This document shows positions 17,012 to 26,215 of a stretch of DNA of 64,000 nucleotides, in pieces. Source of the stretch: Paenibacillus lutrae (GTDB lineage: Bacteria > Bacillota > Bacilli > Paenibacillales > NBRC-103111); contig NZ_RHLK01000005.1 in assembly GCF_009757775.1 (NCBI RefSeq), positions 969 to 64,968 of the forward strand, read 5' to 3'. The notes beneath the pieces were generated by a model. It saw only the letters and a program-made list of their open reading frames with translations, did no database searches and was not told the origin of the DNA. The number at the start of each line of letters is the position of its first letter. The stretch's first letter is position 1. The position numbers and the translations under genes are program-made.

Positions 17012-18259
17012 ATGAGTGAAGTTAGAGAAAAAGCCCTCTTGGCCAAAGAAGCCTCGGCCAAACTCGCAAGCTTAACCACGGGACAGAAGAATACGGCCCT
17101 GCTGCGCATGGCAGAAGCATTAATCGCCGAGCAGGAATCCATTATAGAAGCAAACGCCAAGGACTTGAAACGCGGACAGGAATCCGGGACCTCCTCTTCC
17201 CTGCTCGATCGACTTGCTCTTAATCCGGAGCGCATCGCAGGCATGGCGGAAGGGCTGCGGCAGATTGCAGAGCTTACGGATCCTATCGGGGATACGCTCG
17301 AGTCATTCGTTCGTCCTAACGGACTTCGTGTCGAGAAGATCCGCGTTCCGCTCGGCGTGATCGGGATTATTTACGAAGCCCGTCCGAACGTAACGGTCGA
17401 TGCAGCCGGACTTTGCCTCAAAACCGGCAACGCCGTTGTGCTGCGTGGCGGTTCCTCCGCTTTAAGCTCCAATGAGCGGATCGTCGAGGTACTCCAAGCT
17501 GCGCTGACCGGTACCGATCTGCCTCCTATGGCTGTCCAGCTTATTTCAAATCCGGACCGTTCCTCCGTGGACGAAATGCTGAAACTTAACGGACTGCTGG
17601 ATGTACTGATCCCGCGGGGAGGTTCTTCCCTCATTCAGACAGTCGTCCAGAATGCTTCCGTTCCCGTCATTGAGACAGGCGCGGGAATCTGCCATACCTT
17701 CGTTGATGAAAGCGCGAAGCCGGACATGGCGGAGAAAATAGCGATCAATGCCAAAGTCCAGCGCCCTTCTGTGTGTAACTCGATGGAAACGTTGCTGGTT
17801 CACAGCCATTTTGCAGAGCTGCATCTGGCTGCGCTGGCCGATAAGCTGACCGCGCTGGGTGTTCAGCTGTATGGCTGTCCGGATACACGCAAGCTTGTCC
17901 CTGCCATCCAAACCGCTTCCGAGGAAGCTTGGGATACCGAATACAATGATTATATCCTCAACGTAAAAATCGTCCGCCATCTGGATGATGCCCTTGCGCA
18001 CATCCGCACACACGGCACCATGCATTCGGAATGTATTGTGACCGAGAATGAAAGCCATGCCCAGCGGTTTCTGCACGAAGTAGACGCGGCGGCTGTCTAT
18101 CACAATGCCTCTACGCGTTTTACAGACGGATTCGAATTCGGATTCGGCGCCGAGATCGGAATCAGCACCCAGAAGCTTCACGCACGCGGACCGATGGGCT
18201 TGCCTGCTCTCACATCGACTAAGTACCGGATTTACGGAGACGGCCAAATTCGCGAATAA
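17012..18259 (+). CDS. proA: Gamma-glutamyl phosphate reductase
   Basis: Reduces gamma-glutamyl phosphate with NADPH to glutamate semialdehyde, second step of proline synthesis. 415 residues, the usual length. Aldehyde dehydrogenase fold with VPLGVIGIIYEARPNVT, the nucleotide-binding LRGGSSAL, IPRGGSSLI, and the catalytic cysteine in QRPSVCNSMETLL. C-terminus GPMGLPALTSTKYRIYGDGQIRE is typical for ProA (landmarks GPMGL and KYRIYG). A GATAAGGAG site precedes the ATG. It sits in the middle of proBAC. Confidence 0.96.
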   Translation: MSEVREKALLAKEASAKLASLTTGQKNTALLRMAEALIAEQESIIEANAKDLKRGQESGTSSSLLDRLALNPERIAGMAEGLRQIAELTDPIGDTLESFVRPNGLRVEKIRVPLGVIGIIYEARPNVTVDAAGLCLKTGNAVVLRGGSSALSSNERIVEVLQAALTGTDLPPMAVQLISNPDRSSVDEMLKLNGLLDVLIPRGGSSLIQTVVQNASVPVIETGAGICHTFVDESAKPDMAEKIAINAKVQRPSVCNSMETLLVHSHFAELHLAALADKLTALGVQLYGCPDTRKLVPAIQTASEEAWDTEYNDYILNVKIVRHLDDALAHIRTHGTMHSECIVTENESHAQRFLHEVDAAAVYHNASTRFTDGFEFGFGAEIGISTQKLHARGPMGLPALTSTKYRIYGDGQIRE

Positions 18260-18285
18260 CTCACATTAGATAGGAGAAAAAGCAG

Positions 18286-19140
18286 ATGAGCAACCGCACG
18301 TTCAACCAGCGCATCGCATTTGTCGGAGCAGGCTCCATGGCAGAAGCCATTTTCAGAGGACTTATTCAGCGCGGAATTACTAAACCTGAGCAAATCTTCG
18401 TATCGAATCGTCAAAATGCGCAGCGTCTTTCAGAGCTGGAAGAGCTGTACAAAGTAGAAACGAGCAGCGACCTTCAAACGAAGCAAGAACGCATCCGAAG
18501 CGCTGACATCGTCGTTCTTTGCATGAAGCCCAAGGACGTTGAATCCTCCTTCGCCGATTTGAAGCCGCTTCTTTCAGAGCGGCAGCTGCTCGTCTCTGTT
18601 ATAGCAGGCTTAACGATTCATAAAATGGAACTGCTGCTTGAAAAAGCGGTTCCGATTGTCCGTACAATGCCTAACACATCCGCTACGATCGGCTTGGGCG
18701 CAACGGGAATCAGCTTCTCCTCCACCGTTACCGAAGAGCAGCAGTCTCTTGCGATCAATCTGTTTGAGTCGGTAGGAATTGTCTCCGTCGTCGAAGAGGA
18801 ACATATCGAGATTGTTACGGGCATTTCAGGAAGCGGGCCGGCTTACGTGTATTCTTTTATGGAGTCGCTCATTAAAGCAGGTGTGGAAGGCGGCCTGAGT
18901 GCGGAAGAATCGCGCCGTCTGACCATGCAGACCGTACTCGGAGCAGTACGCATGATGGAGCTGACCGGTGAAGAACCGGCCGAACTCCGGCGTAAAATCA
19001 CATCCCCTAACGGGTCCACTTTGGCGGCACTAAAGACGCTGGAGAATTACAAGTTTGGGGAAGCGATCGCAGGTGCAGTATCCAGTGCGGCAAAACGGGC
19101 CAGAGAAATGGGAGCCGAGATTGCTCCTCATCTCAAATAA
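18286..19140 (+). CDS. proC: Pyrroline-5-carboxylate reductase
   Basis: Reduces pyrroline-5-carboxylate to proline with NAD(P)H, completing the pathway. 284 residues. The Rossmann motif is IAFVGAGSMAEAIFRG; VLCMKPKDVES, RTMPNTSATIGLGATG and SGSGPAYVYSFMESLI are family signatures. TAGGAG precedes the start. It lies 26 bases after proA. B. subtilis has several paralogues (ProI, ProH, ProG); by position in a T-box proBA operon this one is the biosynthetic form. No terminator is visible between it and mtnW, 58 bases downstream. Confidence 0.94.
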   Translation: MSNRTFNQRIAFVGAGSMAEAIFRGLIQRGITKPEQIFVSNRQNAQRLSELEELYKVETSSDLQTKQERIRSADIVVLCMKPKDVESSFADLKPLLSERQLLVSVIAGLTIHKMELLLEKAVPIVRTMPNTSATIGLGATGISFSSTVTEEQQSLAINLFESVGIVSVVEEEHIEIVTGISGSGPAYVYSFMESLIKAGVEGGLSAEESRRLTMQTVLGAVRMMELTGEEPAELRRKITSPNGSTLAALKTLENYKFGEAIAGAVSSAAKRAREMGAEIAPHLK

Positions 19141-19198
19141 GAGAGGCTCCCAGATTACGTACCGCTATTGGAAATAAGAATTAAGCAGGTGAAACCAA

Positions 19199-20536
19199 AT
19201 GGCATCTTATTGCTTGGCTACATACCGCTGTTATGATGAACAAGCGGATTTCAATAAAAAAGCGCAAAGCATTGCAGTCGGACTTACGGTTGGAAGCTGG
19301 ACAGAACTGCCGGAAGCCCGCAAGGCCCAAATGAAGCAGCATCTGGGTCTTGTCGTCTCGGTAACGGTGTATGAGCCGGGTGAGCTGACCCCCGGTTCGG
19401 GACGCTGTGCGGATATTCGGATCGCCTACCCGGATCTTAACTTCAGCCGCGATCTGCCCGCCCTGCTCGTCACCGTGTTCGGCAAACTGTCCATGGACGG
19501 CAAAATTAAGCTCACGGATCTGTCGTTCTCCGCAGAATTTCTCGCCGCGTTTGCCGGTCCGAAATTCGGAATGCAAGGAGTCCGCGATTTGCTCGGCGTC
19601 TATGACCGTCCGCTTCTGATGAGCATCTTTAAATCGGTCATCGGGCAAGACTTGGACGGGATCCGGGAACAATTCTACGGTCAGGCAGCCGGCGGCGTCG
19701 ATTTAGTCAAAGACGATGAGATTCTGTTCGAAAACCCGCTCACACCTATAGAGAAACGTGTAAAAGTATGTATGGAAGAATCCGCAAGAGCAAGCGAACG
19801 TACAGGGCAGAAGCTGCTTTATGCGACGAATCTGACAGGTTCTACATCCAAACTCGCCGATCAGGCTAAAAAAGCTATCGAAGCGGGAGCTAACGCACTA
19901 TTATTCAATGTACTCGCCTATGGCTTCGATACGCTGAGTGAACTGAGTGCCGACCCGGACATAACGGTTCCTATCATGGCACATCCGGCCATGGCCGGGG
20001 CGCTGTACCCTTCACCCGAGTATGGCATTTCCGCTTCCCTGCTGCTGGGTAAATTAATGCGTGTAGCAGGCGCGGATCTCGTACTATTCCCATCCCCTTA
20101 CGGTTCTGTAGTCATGCCTCGGGAAGAGAATCTGGCGATTAAGCATGCCCTGCTGACTCCAGACATCCCGAGGGATTATCTGTACAGTCCCATGGAAAGC
20201 ACAGAAAGGGCGCACAACGCTCAGCAGGCTTCCACACCGGATAATGCTGAGCAGAGGGATACGCAAGCCGGCAGCCCGGCTCTCAGGGCTTCTTTCCCCG
20301 TACCGTCTGCCGGAATTCATCCGGGCCTTGTGCCGCTTATCCTGCGAGACTTCGGCACCGATGTTATCGTGAACGCCGGAGGCGGGATTCACGGTCACCC
20401 GATGGGAACGATCGCGGGCGGACAAGCCTTCCGTCAAGCGATTGACGCGACGCTCCGCAACGAGACCCTGGAGGAGGCAGCCAAGCACCATCCAGAACTG
20501 AAAGCAGCTATAGAAGCTTGGGGGGTTAAATCTTGA
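19199..20536 (+). CDS. mtnW: 2,3-diketo-5-methylthiopentyl-1-phosphate enolase (RuBisCO-like)
   Basis: A RuBisCO-like protein that enolises the diketo intermediate of methionine salvage. 445 residues against about 415 in B. subtilis. The carbamylated lysine lies in GGVDLVKDDE with the metal-binding Asp and Glu, and PVPSAGIHPG and VNAGGGIHGHP match family motifs. The extra length is a hydrophilic insert at about residues 331-364 (rich in Ser, Ala, Gln, Glu) just before PVPSAG. Its stop overlaps the TTG start of mtnX by four bases, so the two are translationally coupled. No S-box leader lies upstream; it follows proC at 58 bases and may be read from the proline T-box promoter. Confidence 0.94.
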   Translation: MASYCLATYRCYDEQADFNKKAQSIAVGLTVGSWTELPEARKAQMKQHLGLVVSVTVYEPGELTPGSGRCADIRIAYPDLNFSRDLPALLVTVFGKLSMDGKIKLTDLSFSAEFLAAFAGPKFGMQGVRDLLGVYDRPLLMSIFKSVIGQDLDGIREQFYGQAAGGVDLVKDDEILFENPLTPIEKRVKVCMEESARASERTGQKLLYATNLTGSTSKLADQAKKAIEAGANALLFNVLAYGFDTLSELSADPDITVPIMAHPAMAGALYPSPEYGISASLLLGKLMRVAGADLVLFPSPYGSVVMPREENLAIKHALLTPDIPRDYLYSPMESTERAHNAQQASTPDNAEQRDTQAGSPALRASFPVPSAGIHPGLVPLILRDFGTDVIVNAGGGIHGHPMGTIAGGQAFRQAIDATLRNETLEEAAKHHPELKAAIEAWGVKS

Positions 20537-21195
20537 AACAAAAAGTTATTTTTTGCGATTTCGACGGCACGATCACCAAGAACGACAATATCGTCGCCAT
20601 TATGAAACATTTCAATCCTCCCGGCTGGGAGGAGATCGTTAATCGTCTCTTACAAGAAAGAGCGATATCCGTACGGCAAGCTGTCGGCGAGATGTTCCGC
20701 CTGCTCCCTTCTTCCCTTCAAGAAGAAGTCGTTCATTTTGCCATTTCCAACGCGGCCATCCGTGACGGATTTGCTGAATTTGTAACCTATTGCAAAGTAA
20801 ACAACATCAAACTCCTGGTTACAAGCGGGGGAATCGATTTCTTCGTGTATCCGCTGCTGCAGCCGTTTGATATTCCGCGGGACGATATTTTCTGCAACGC
20901 AAGCTCTTTTGACGGTGAGACGATCGAGATCTTATGGCCCCACGTATGTGACAATGAGTGTGTGGCCGATTGCGGGATGTGCAAGACAACCATTATCCGC
21001 TCCTATCCGGCAGACCAGTACGAGCGGATCCTGATCGGAGATAGTATCACGGATTTCCAGGGGGCCAAACTTGTGGAAACGGTCTATGCGCGCGCCCAGC
21101 TTATTGATTTGTGCCAGGAGCTCGACAGGCCTTATCATCCTTTTGAAACCTTTCATGATATCATACGCGACTTGGAGGCGACGACCGAGGCATGA
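20533..21195 (+). CDS. mtnX: 2-hydroxy-3-keto-5-methylthiopentenyl-1-phosphate phosphatase
   Basis: HAD-family phosphatase acting after MtnW in methionine salvage, releasing the acireductone. 220 residues. The catalytic motif is FCDFDGTIT, motif II is LVTSGGIDFF, and GDSITDFQGAK holds the acidic residues of motif III. A pair of cysteines in DNECVADCGMCKT lies in the substrate region, as in MtnX. Starts with TTG overlapping the mtnW stop (TTGA), and its own stop overlaps the mtnB start (ATGA), giving a tight mtnWXB unit. Confidence 0.93.
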   Translation: MKQKVIFCDFDGTITKNDNIVAIMKHFNPPGWEEIVNRLLQERAISVRQAVGEMFRLLPSSLQEEVVHFAISNAAIRDGFAEFVTYCKVNNIKLLVTSGGIDFFVYPLLQPFDIPRDDIFCNASSFDGETIEILWPHVCDNECVADCGMCKTTIIRSYPADQYERILIGDSITDFQGAKLVETVYARAQLIDLCQELDRPYHPFETFHDIIRDLEATTEA

Positions 21196-21833
21196 GAACT
21201 GAACTGACATTGGAACAGAAACAACAGGCATACACAGAGCTTAGCGATATTAAAGCGAATCTTGCCGCGCGAGGCTGGTTCCCGGGTACCAGCGGCAATC
21301 TGTCCGTCCGTGTCGGCGAGTTTACTCCGGAACAATTTACTTTTGCCGTTACCGCAAGCGGTAAAGATAAGTCGGTCCGCTCGCCTGAGGATTTCTTGCT
21401 CGTGAACGAGAAGGGAACAGCTGTTGAGGCGACCAAGCTGAAACCTTCAGCCGAAACTCTCATTCACTGTGAGATTTACAAGCATACGGGTGCCGGAGCG
21501 ATCCTGCACGTACATACGATGTTTAATAACCTCGTCTCTGAGCTGTACGGTGAACAAGGCTTTATTCCGGTACAAGGCGTGGAGCTAATTAAAGCTTTGA
21601 ATATCTGGGAAGAAGATGCACGCATTGAAATCCCCGTCCTTCCCAATTATGCCGACATTCCCCGTATTGCCGAGCTCGTGCCGGGCGCAATCGCTGCGCG
21701 TATTCCCGGCATCGTCCTCCGCAATCACGGCATATACGCCTGGGGCGCCAACGTTTTTGAGGCCAAACGCCACCTCGAAGCATTTGAATTTCTGTTCGAG
21801 TATGTGTACCGCTGGCATCTCCTCACCAAATAA
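21192..21833 (+). CDS. mtnB: Methylthioribulose-1-phosphate dehydratase
   Basis: A class II aldolase-fold, zinc-dependent dehydratase that converts methylthioribulose-1-phosphate to the diketo phosphate used by MtnW. 213 residues. Signatures: GTSGNLSVRVG, ILHVHTMFNNL with two zinc-binding histidines, and LRNHGIYAWG with the third. The B. subtilis operon continues with mtnD (acireductone dioxygenase); here a strong terminator follows and mtnD is absent from the window, as are mtnA and mtnK. Confidence 0.94.
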   Translation: MRTELTLEQKQQAYTELSDIKANLAARGWFPGTSGNLSVRVGEFTPEQFTFAVTASGKDKSVRSPEDFLLVNEKGTAVEATKLKPSAETLIHCEIYKHTGAGAILHVHTMFNNLVSELYGEQGFIPVQGVELIKALNIWEEDARIEIPVLPNYADIPRIAELVPGAIAARIPGIVLRNHGIYAWGANVFEAKRHLEAFEFLFEYVYRWHLLTK

Positions 21834-21862
21834 ATAGCCGCTGCCGGTATAACCGGTATACA

Positions 21863-21905
21863 AAACAGACTGCCCTCTCTACTACTGTAGAAGGGCAGTC
21901 TGTTT
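21863..21905 (+). terminator. Terminator after mtnB
   Basis: A perfect 14-bp stem (21863-21876 with 21892-21905) ending in TTTG on the plus strand and AAAA on the other side, so it can serve both mtnB and the converging dnaD gene. Confidence 0.8.
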
Positions 21906-21949
21906 GTATAGGAGCTAACATAATCCAGCAGTTGCCGGCCGGACCCATT

Positions 21950-22651
21950 TTATCTCGAGCCTCTGAATTTCTGCGTAAATTCTTTGGCCTGCTCGACGGT
22001 AAAAATCCGGTTACGGCTCCATTCCAGCAGGATACGGTCAATATAACGGAAATGGACTTTTCCGGCAAACACCGCCTCTTTGAGCGCGGCAAGAACGAGT
22101 TCTTCCTTGTACTCGTCCCGATCGAGCCAGCTCGTAATCGTCTCCAGCTCCATCGGTGTCAGCGGTCGTGCGAATTCAGCTTCAAAAATCATGTACACAT
22201 TCTTTTCACCGTTTTTATCGGATTCAAGTCTCTGGAGCTCGGCTCGTTCGGCCGCTTCCAGAATCAGATCCTCGGCATAGAATGCGGCGATCTTCTCGAA
22301 CATCTGTCCCAGATTGTAGCGCTCCGATTGAATACCGGTGTGGGAGTCGATGTGCTCATCGATTCCGAGTATTCCGTCGTTAACCAGCTTCTGGATCGCC
22401 TGAATGACCTGATCTTCCGGTGCTGACATCCGGGCCAGTATTTCGTCGTGAGTCGGAAAGTCTTTCTTCTCATTCCCCTGGAAGGCAATCAGATGAATCA
22501 GCAGCATTCCTTCAATCTCACTCAGCTTCATGCGGTGGTAATATTTCAGGAGCAGATGGGGAACCGCTACCGTGCCTGAGGTCATTCCGGCAAGAATAGC
22601 CCGCTGCATCTGCTTGCGTTCGGTATCATTCGGTTTCAAAAATCCATCCAC
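21950..22651 (-). CDS. dnaD: DnaD-family primosome protein
   Basis: 233 residues. An N-terminal winged-helix region (about 25-115, with VPHLLLKYYHRMKLSEIEG) is followed by a DnaB_2/DnaD C-terminal domain with FEEEF-like FEAEFARPLTPMELE and HFRYIDRILLEW. DnaD acts in replication restart and helicase loading at the chromosome origin in bacilli. The chosen ATG abuts its GGTGG site, so a start a few codons later (TTG at codon 5) is possible. Located after asnS exactly as in B. subtilis; nth and ponA, next in that organism, are not here. Confidence 0.9.
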   Translation of the reverse strand: MDGFLKPNDTERKQMQRAILAGMTSGTVAVPHLLLKYYHRMKLSEIEGMLLIHLIAFQGNEKKDFPTHDEILARMSAPEDQVIQAIQKLVNDGILGIDEHIDSHTGIQSERYNLGQMFEKIAAFYAEDLILEAAERAELQRLESDKNGEKNVYMIFEAEFARPLTPMELETITSWLDRDEYKEELVLAALKEAVFAGKVHFRYIDRILLEWSRNRIFTVEQAKEFTQKFRGSR

Positions 22652-22743
22652 CTCTATTCATGCTGGGCAGTCAGGTTCTATACTCCGCAAAGATATTGAC
22701 TAAGCTCCTACTTCTCTTTGCAGGCCTTTTCATAGCGGTATTG

Positions 22744-24048
22744 TTATGGATACAGTCTGTACAGCAGACGCGGGAAAGGGATGGTTTCACGCACATGCTC
22801 CAGCCCGCAGATCCAAGCCACGGTGCGCTCCAGCCCTAGTCCGAAGCCGGAATGAGGAACCGTACCGTATTTGCGTAAATCCATGTACCACTGGTACGCT
22901 TCCGAGGAAAGCTCATGCTCTTTGAATCGCTCTTCCATCAGCTGCGGATCATCAATCCGCTGGCTGCCGCCGATAATCTCACCGTAACCTTCCGGAGCGA
23001 TCATGTCTGCGCACAATACCACTTCCGGACGATTCGGATCGGGCTTCATATAGAACGCTTTTATCCCGGTTGGATAATGCGTAATAAAGACAGGTTTCTC
23101 GTACTTCTCCGCAATGGCAGTCTCATGCGGGGCTCCAAAATCTTCACCCCAAGGGAATTCGTGACCTGCTGCTTGCAGGAATTCAACCGCTTCATCATAA
23201 GTGATACGCGGGAAAGGAGCCTGGATCTTCTCCAGCTTCGATATATCCCTGCCCAGCGTCTCCAGCTCGGCACGGCATTTGTTAAGAACCGTTTGGACCA
23301 CATGTGAAATGAACTGCTCCTGAACACGCAGGCTTTCTTCGTGATCCACAAAGGCCATTTCCGGCTCAATCATCCAGAATTCAATCAAGTGACGGCGTGT
23401 CTTGGACTTCTCCGCGCGGAAGGTCGGCCCGAAAGAGTACACTTTGCCCAGAGCCATTGCTGCCGCTTCCATATACAGCTGACCGCTTTGAGTCAGATAG
23501 GCGTCTTCATCGAAATATTTCGTATGGAATAAATTCGTAGTGCCTTCGCAAGAGGATGGCGTCAGAATGGGAGGATCCACAAGCTGGAATCCGCGGTCAT
23601 CGAAAAATTGCTGGATTGCACGGATAATCTCGGCACGGATGACAAGAACAGCACGCTGGCGCGGTGCACGAAGCCATAAATGCCGGTGATCCATCAGGAA
23701 GTCCACACCGTGCTCTTTGGGTGTGATCGGATAATCCTGTGTAATCTGAATAATTTCCACATGCTCCACGGTAAGCTCGAATCCGCTCTTACTGCGGGGT
23801 TCCTCACGAACAGAACCTGTTATATACATGGAGCTTTCCTGGGTCAGCTTCGTAGCCGATTCCCATACTTCTTCAGGGACTTCGCTCTTTACTACAACGG
23901 CCTGTATGAATCCCGTACCGTCTCGAAGCTGCAGGAACTGAATTTTGCCGCTTTTGCGTTTGTTGTTCAGCCAGCAGCCGATTGTTACGGACTGTCCCAC
24001 GTGATTCTTCACTTCATGGATGGTACTAGTTGTTTTGGTTTCACTCAT
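22744..24048 (-). CDS. asnS: Asparaginyl-tRNA synthetase
   Basis: Class II aminoacyl-tRNA synthetase charging tRNA-Asn. 434 residues. An N-terminal OB-fold anticodon domain (about 10-100, with [16 protein letters not shown]) precedes the catalytic domain with motif 2 [19 protein letters not shown] and motif 3 [13 protein letters not shown]. The start at 24048 follows TTAGGAGGT; the frame runs on to 24090 without a site. Gene order asnS-dnaD is conserved with B. subtilis, but aspB, normally upstream, is replaced here by ackA, hbd and an FtsH-like gene. Confidence 0.95.
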   Translation of the reverse strand: MSETKTTSTIHEVKNHVGQSVTIGCWLNNKRKSGKIQFLQLRDGTGFIQAVVVKSEVPEEVWESATKLTQESSMYITGSVREEPRSKSGFELTVEHVEIIQITQDYPITPKEHGVDFLMDHRHLWLRAPRQRAVLVIRAEIIRAIQQFFDDRGFQLVDPPILTPSSCEGTTNLFHTKYFDEDAYLTQSGQLYMEAAAMALGKVYSFGPTFRAEKSKTRRHLIEFWMIEPEMAFVDHEESLRVQEQFISHVVQTVLNKCRAELETLGRDISKLEKIQAPFPRITYDEAVEFLQAAGHEFPWGEDFGAPHETAIAEKYEKPVFITHYPTGIKAFYMKPDPNRPEVVLCADMIAPEGYGEIIGGSQRIDDPQLMEERFKEHELSSEAYQWYMDLRKYGTVPHSGFGLGLERTVAWICGLEHVRETIPFPRLLYRLYP

Positions 24049-24077
24049 CTGTCGTCTACCTCCTAAGGCTGACATGG

Positions 24078-24099
24078 AAAAACGGCTCAATGGCCGTTT
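24078..24099 (-). terminator. Weak terminator after ackA
   Basis: Arms AAACGGC/GCCGTTT (24080-24086 and 24093-24099) followed by TTCC on the minus strand, between ackA and asnS. Confidence 0.45.
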
Positions 24100-24146
24100 G
24101 ATTCCACTCCTATTGTACTATATTCGGGACCCAAAAAGAATTCCTT

Positions 24147-25346
24147 CTACATCATCACCAGCTCATACGTATCACGGGCGATCATCCATTCCTCGTTCGT
24201 CGGGATAACCAGCACGTCCACTGCAGAGGAGTCCGATGAAATGCGTTTTTCGATGCCGCGTCCTGTTTCATTGCGGTGGTCATCAAGCTCCACTCCCAGA
24301 TAGGTCAGCCCATCACATACGGCTTTACGCAGGATGACCGAGTTTTCGCCGACCCCCGCAGTAAAAATCAGAATATCAATCCCGTTCAAGGCGGCGGCAT
24401 AGGCGCCGATATATTTACGAACCCGGTAGGCGTACATATCGAACGCAAGTTTTGCGTTCTTATCCCCTTCATCCATCGCTTCCGTAATTTCACGCATATC
24501 GCTGCTAAGACCCGAAATGGCCTGCAATCCACTGTGCTTGTTCAGCATAGAGTTGACTTCATTAAGCGTCAGATCTTCTTTTCCCATGGCAAAGGTAACC
24601 ACTGCCGGGTCAAGGTCCCCGCTTCTGGTCCCCATCATCATACCTTCCAGCGGAGTGAGTCCCATGCTCGTATCAATCGACTTGCCGTTGAGAATGGCCG
24701 CACAGCTCGCTCCGTTGCCGATATGAGCGGACACGATCTTCAAGCTGTCGAGAGGTTTATTCAAGAACCTCGAAGCCCTCTCGCTCACATACTGATGGGA
24801 AGTTCCGTGAAATCCATACCGGCGCACCTTGTGCTTGCTGTACCAGATCTTCGGGATGGCATACATGTACGCTTCCGGAGGCATAGACTGGTGGAAGGCC
24901 GTGTCGAAGACAACCACTTGCGGCACATCGCCCATATTAGCCTCTACGGCATTTATGCCGAGCATATGAGCCGGATTATGAAGCGGCGCTAAATCAAACA
25001 AATGTTTGATTTTCTTTTTCACTTCTTCTGTCACAAGCACAGAGGTTGAAAAAAATTCGCCCCCGTGTACGACACGGTGTCCTACGGCATCGATTTCTTT
25101 AATCGAGTGAAGAACTCCGAACTCCCTATGAACAAGCATATCAAGCACTTTCTTAATCGCAGTCGTGTGCTCCAGAATTTCGCTTACTTCCCGGACTTCG
25201 CTTTTACCTTCGGGTTCGTGAGTCAGTATGGCGGAGTCCAGTCCAATTCGCTCTACACGGCCTTTAGCCAAGACCGATTCATCGTTCATATTGTATAACT
25301 GATATTTAACAGAAGAACTTCCTGCATTGATTACGAGTACATTCAC
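24147..25346 (-). CDS. ackA: Acetate kinase
   Basis: Interconverts acetate plus ATP and acetyl phosphate plus ADP. 399 residues, the usual length. ASKHA-fold motifs: VINAGSSSVKYQLYN at the N-terminus, VVFDTAFHQSMP, YGFHGTSHQYV, and VSAHIGNGASCAA. It starts with GTG, and the GTGA overlaps the stop codon of the 3-hydroxybutyryl-CoA dehydrogenase gene, so the two are translationally coupled. The pta gene is not next to it. In B. subtilis ackA is activated by CcpA; no clear cre site is seen upstream of this operon. Confidence 0.96.
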   Translation of the reverse strand: MNVLVINAGSSSVKYQLYNMNDESVLAKGRVERIGLDSAILTHEPEGKSEVREVSEILEHTTAIKKVLDMLVHREFGVLHSIKEIDAVGHRVVHGGEFFSTSVLVTEEVKKKIKHLFDLAPLHNPAHMLGINAVEANMGDVPQVVVFDTAFHQSMPPEAYMYAIPKIWYSKHKVRRYGFHGTSHQYVSERASRFLNKPLDSLKIVSAHIGNGASCAAILNGKSIDTSMGLTPLEGMMMGTRSGDLDPAVVTFAMGKEDLTLNEVNSMLNKHSGLQAISGLSSDMREITEAMDEGDKNAKLAFDMYAYRVRKYIGAYAAALNGIDILIFTAGVGENSVILRKAVCDGLTYLGVELDDHRNETGRGIEKRISSDSSAVDVLVIPTNEEWMIARDTYELVMM

Positions 25347-26215
25347 ATTCGGTCACCGTCCTTATCGTAGCGGAAAAACCCTTCCCCTGTTTTCACTCCA
25401 AGATGTCCGGCATGCACCATCTGCTTCAAAAGGAACGAAGGGCGGTATTTGACATCGCCGAATTCCCTGAACATGCGGTCCAGAGCGGCCAATACCGAAT
25501 CCAGTCCGAAGCGGTCGGCCATTTCCAGCGGTCCATAGTGGAATTCATAACCTTTTCGCATAGCCAGATCAATGTCTTCAGCTGAAGCAACTCTCTCTGC
25601 CAAAGTATGAACCGCTTCATTAATTAACAAACATATGAGGCGGGAAGTAACGAATCCGGGGGACTCGTATACTTTGATAGATGTTTTCTGAATAACGTTT
25701 TCAACAAAATTGCGTGTCAGTTTATACGTGTCCTCCGATGTTTTGAGGCCCCGGATAATTTCCGCCAAATCTATCTTTGCAACCGGATGAATAAAATGAA
25801 GCCCAATTACCCGTTCCGGATTCTTGGTCGCTGATCCCAGCTCAGTCAGACTGAGCGTTGACGTATTCGAAGCCAAAATCAACTCTTTGGGACAAATTTC
25901 GTCAAGTTTGTGGAATAATTTTTTCTTAAGTTCCAGATCTTCCGAAATCGTTTCGATGACCATGTCGCATGATGCCGACTCTTTGAGGTCAATCGTTTTA
26001 TGTATACGGGAAAGAATCAGTTTCTTCTCCGAAGCCGTAATGGCCCATTTTTCCATTTGCTTGTCCAGGCTCAACTCGATCATCGCCCAGGAATTTTCCA
26101 TTTTTTCGATGGTATGTTCAATAAGAACGACTTCCAAGCCTTTTCCAGCCAACATTTCCGCTATCCCCTGGCCCATCGTTCCGCCGCCAATTACGCCAAT
26201 TTTTTTATAATGCAT
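25343..26215 (-). CDS. 3-hydroxybutyryl-CoA dehydrogenase
   Basis: NAD(P)-dependent 3-hydroxyacyl-CoA dehydrogenase of the Hbd/MmgB type, 290 residues. Rossmann motif IGVIGGGTMGQGIAEMLA, then VIETISEDLELKKKLF, LASNTSTLSLTE, GLHFIHPVAKIDLAEII with the catalytic His, and the C-terminal dimerisation domain with SRLICLLINEAV. It converts acetoacetyl-CoA and 3-hydroxybutyryl-CoA, in butyrate-type or mother-cell fatty acid metabolism. Neither thiolase nor acyl-CoA dehydrogenase genes are adjacent; instead it is coupled to ackA by a four-base overlap. The upstream gap contains a Spo0A-box-like site. Confidence 0.92.
   Translation of the reverse strand: MHYKKIGVIGGGTMGQGIAEMLAGKGLEVVLIEHTIEKMENSWAMIELSLDKQMEKWAITASEKKLILSRIHKTIDLKESASCDMVIETISEDLELKKKLFHKLDEICPKELILASNTSTLSLTELGSATKNPERVIGLHFIHPVAKIDLAEIIRGLKTSEDTYKLTRNFVENVIQKTSIKVYESPGFVTSRLICLLINEAVHTLAERVASAEDIDLAMRKGYEFHYGPLEMADRFGLDSVLAALDRMFREFGDVKYRPSFLLKQMVHAGHLGVKTGEGFFRYDKDGDRM

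Noticed and set aside
17546-18247. 233-codon minus-strand open frame opposite proA
   Set aside because: Antisense shadow of proA, which has all family motifs; no start context.
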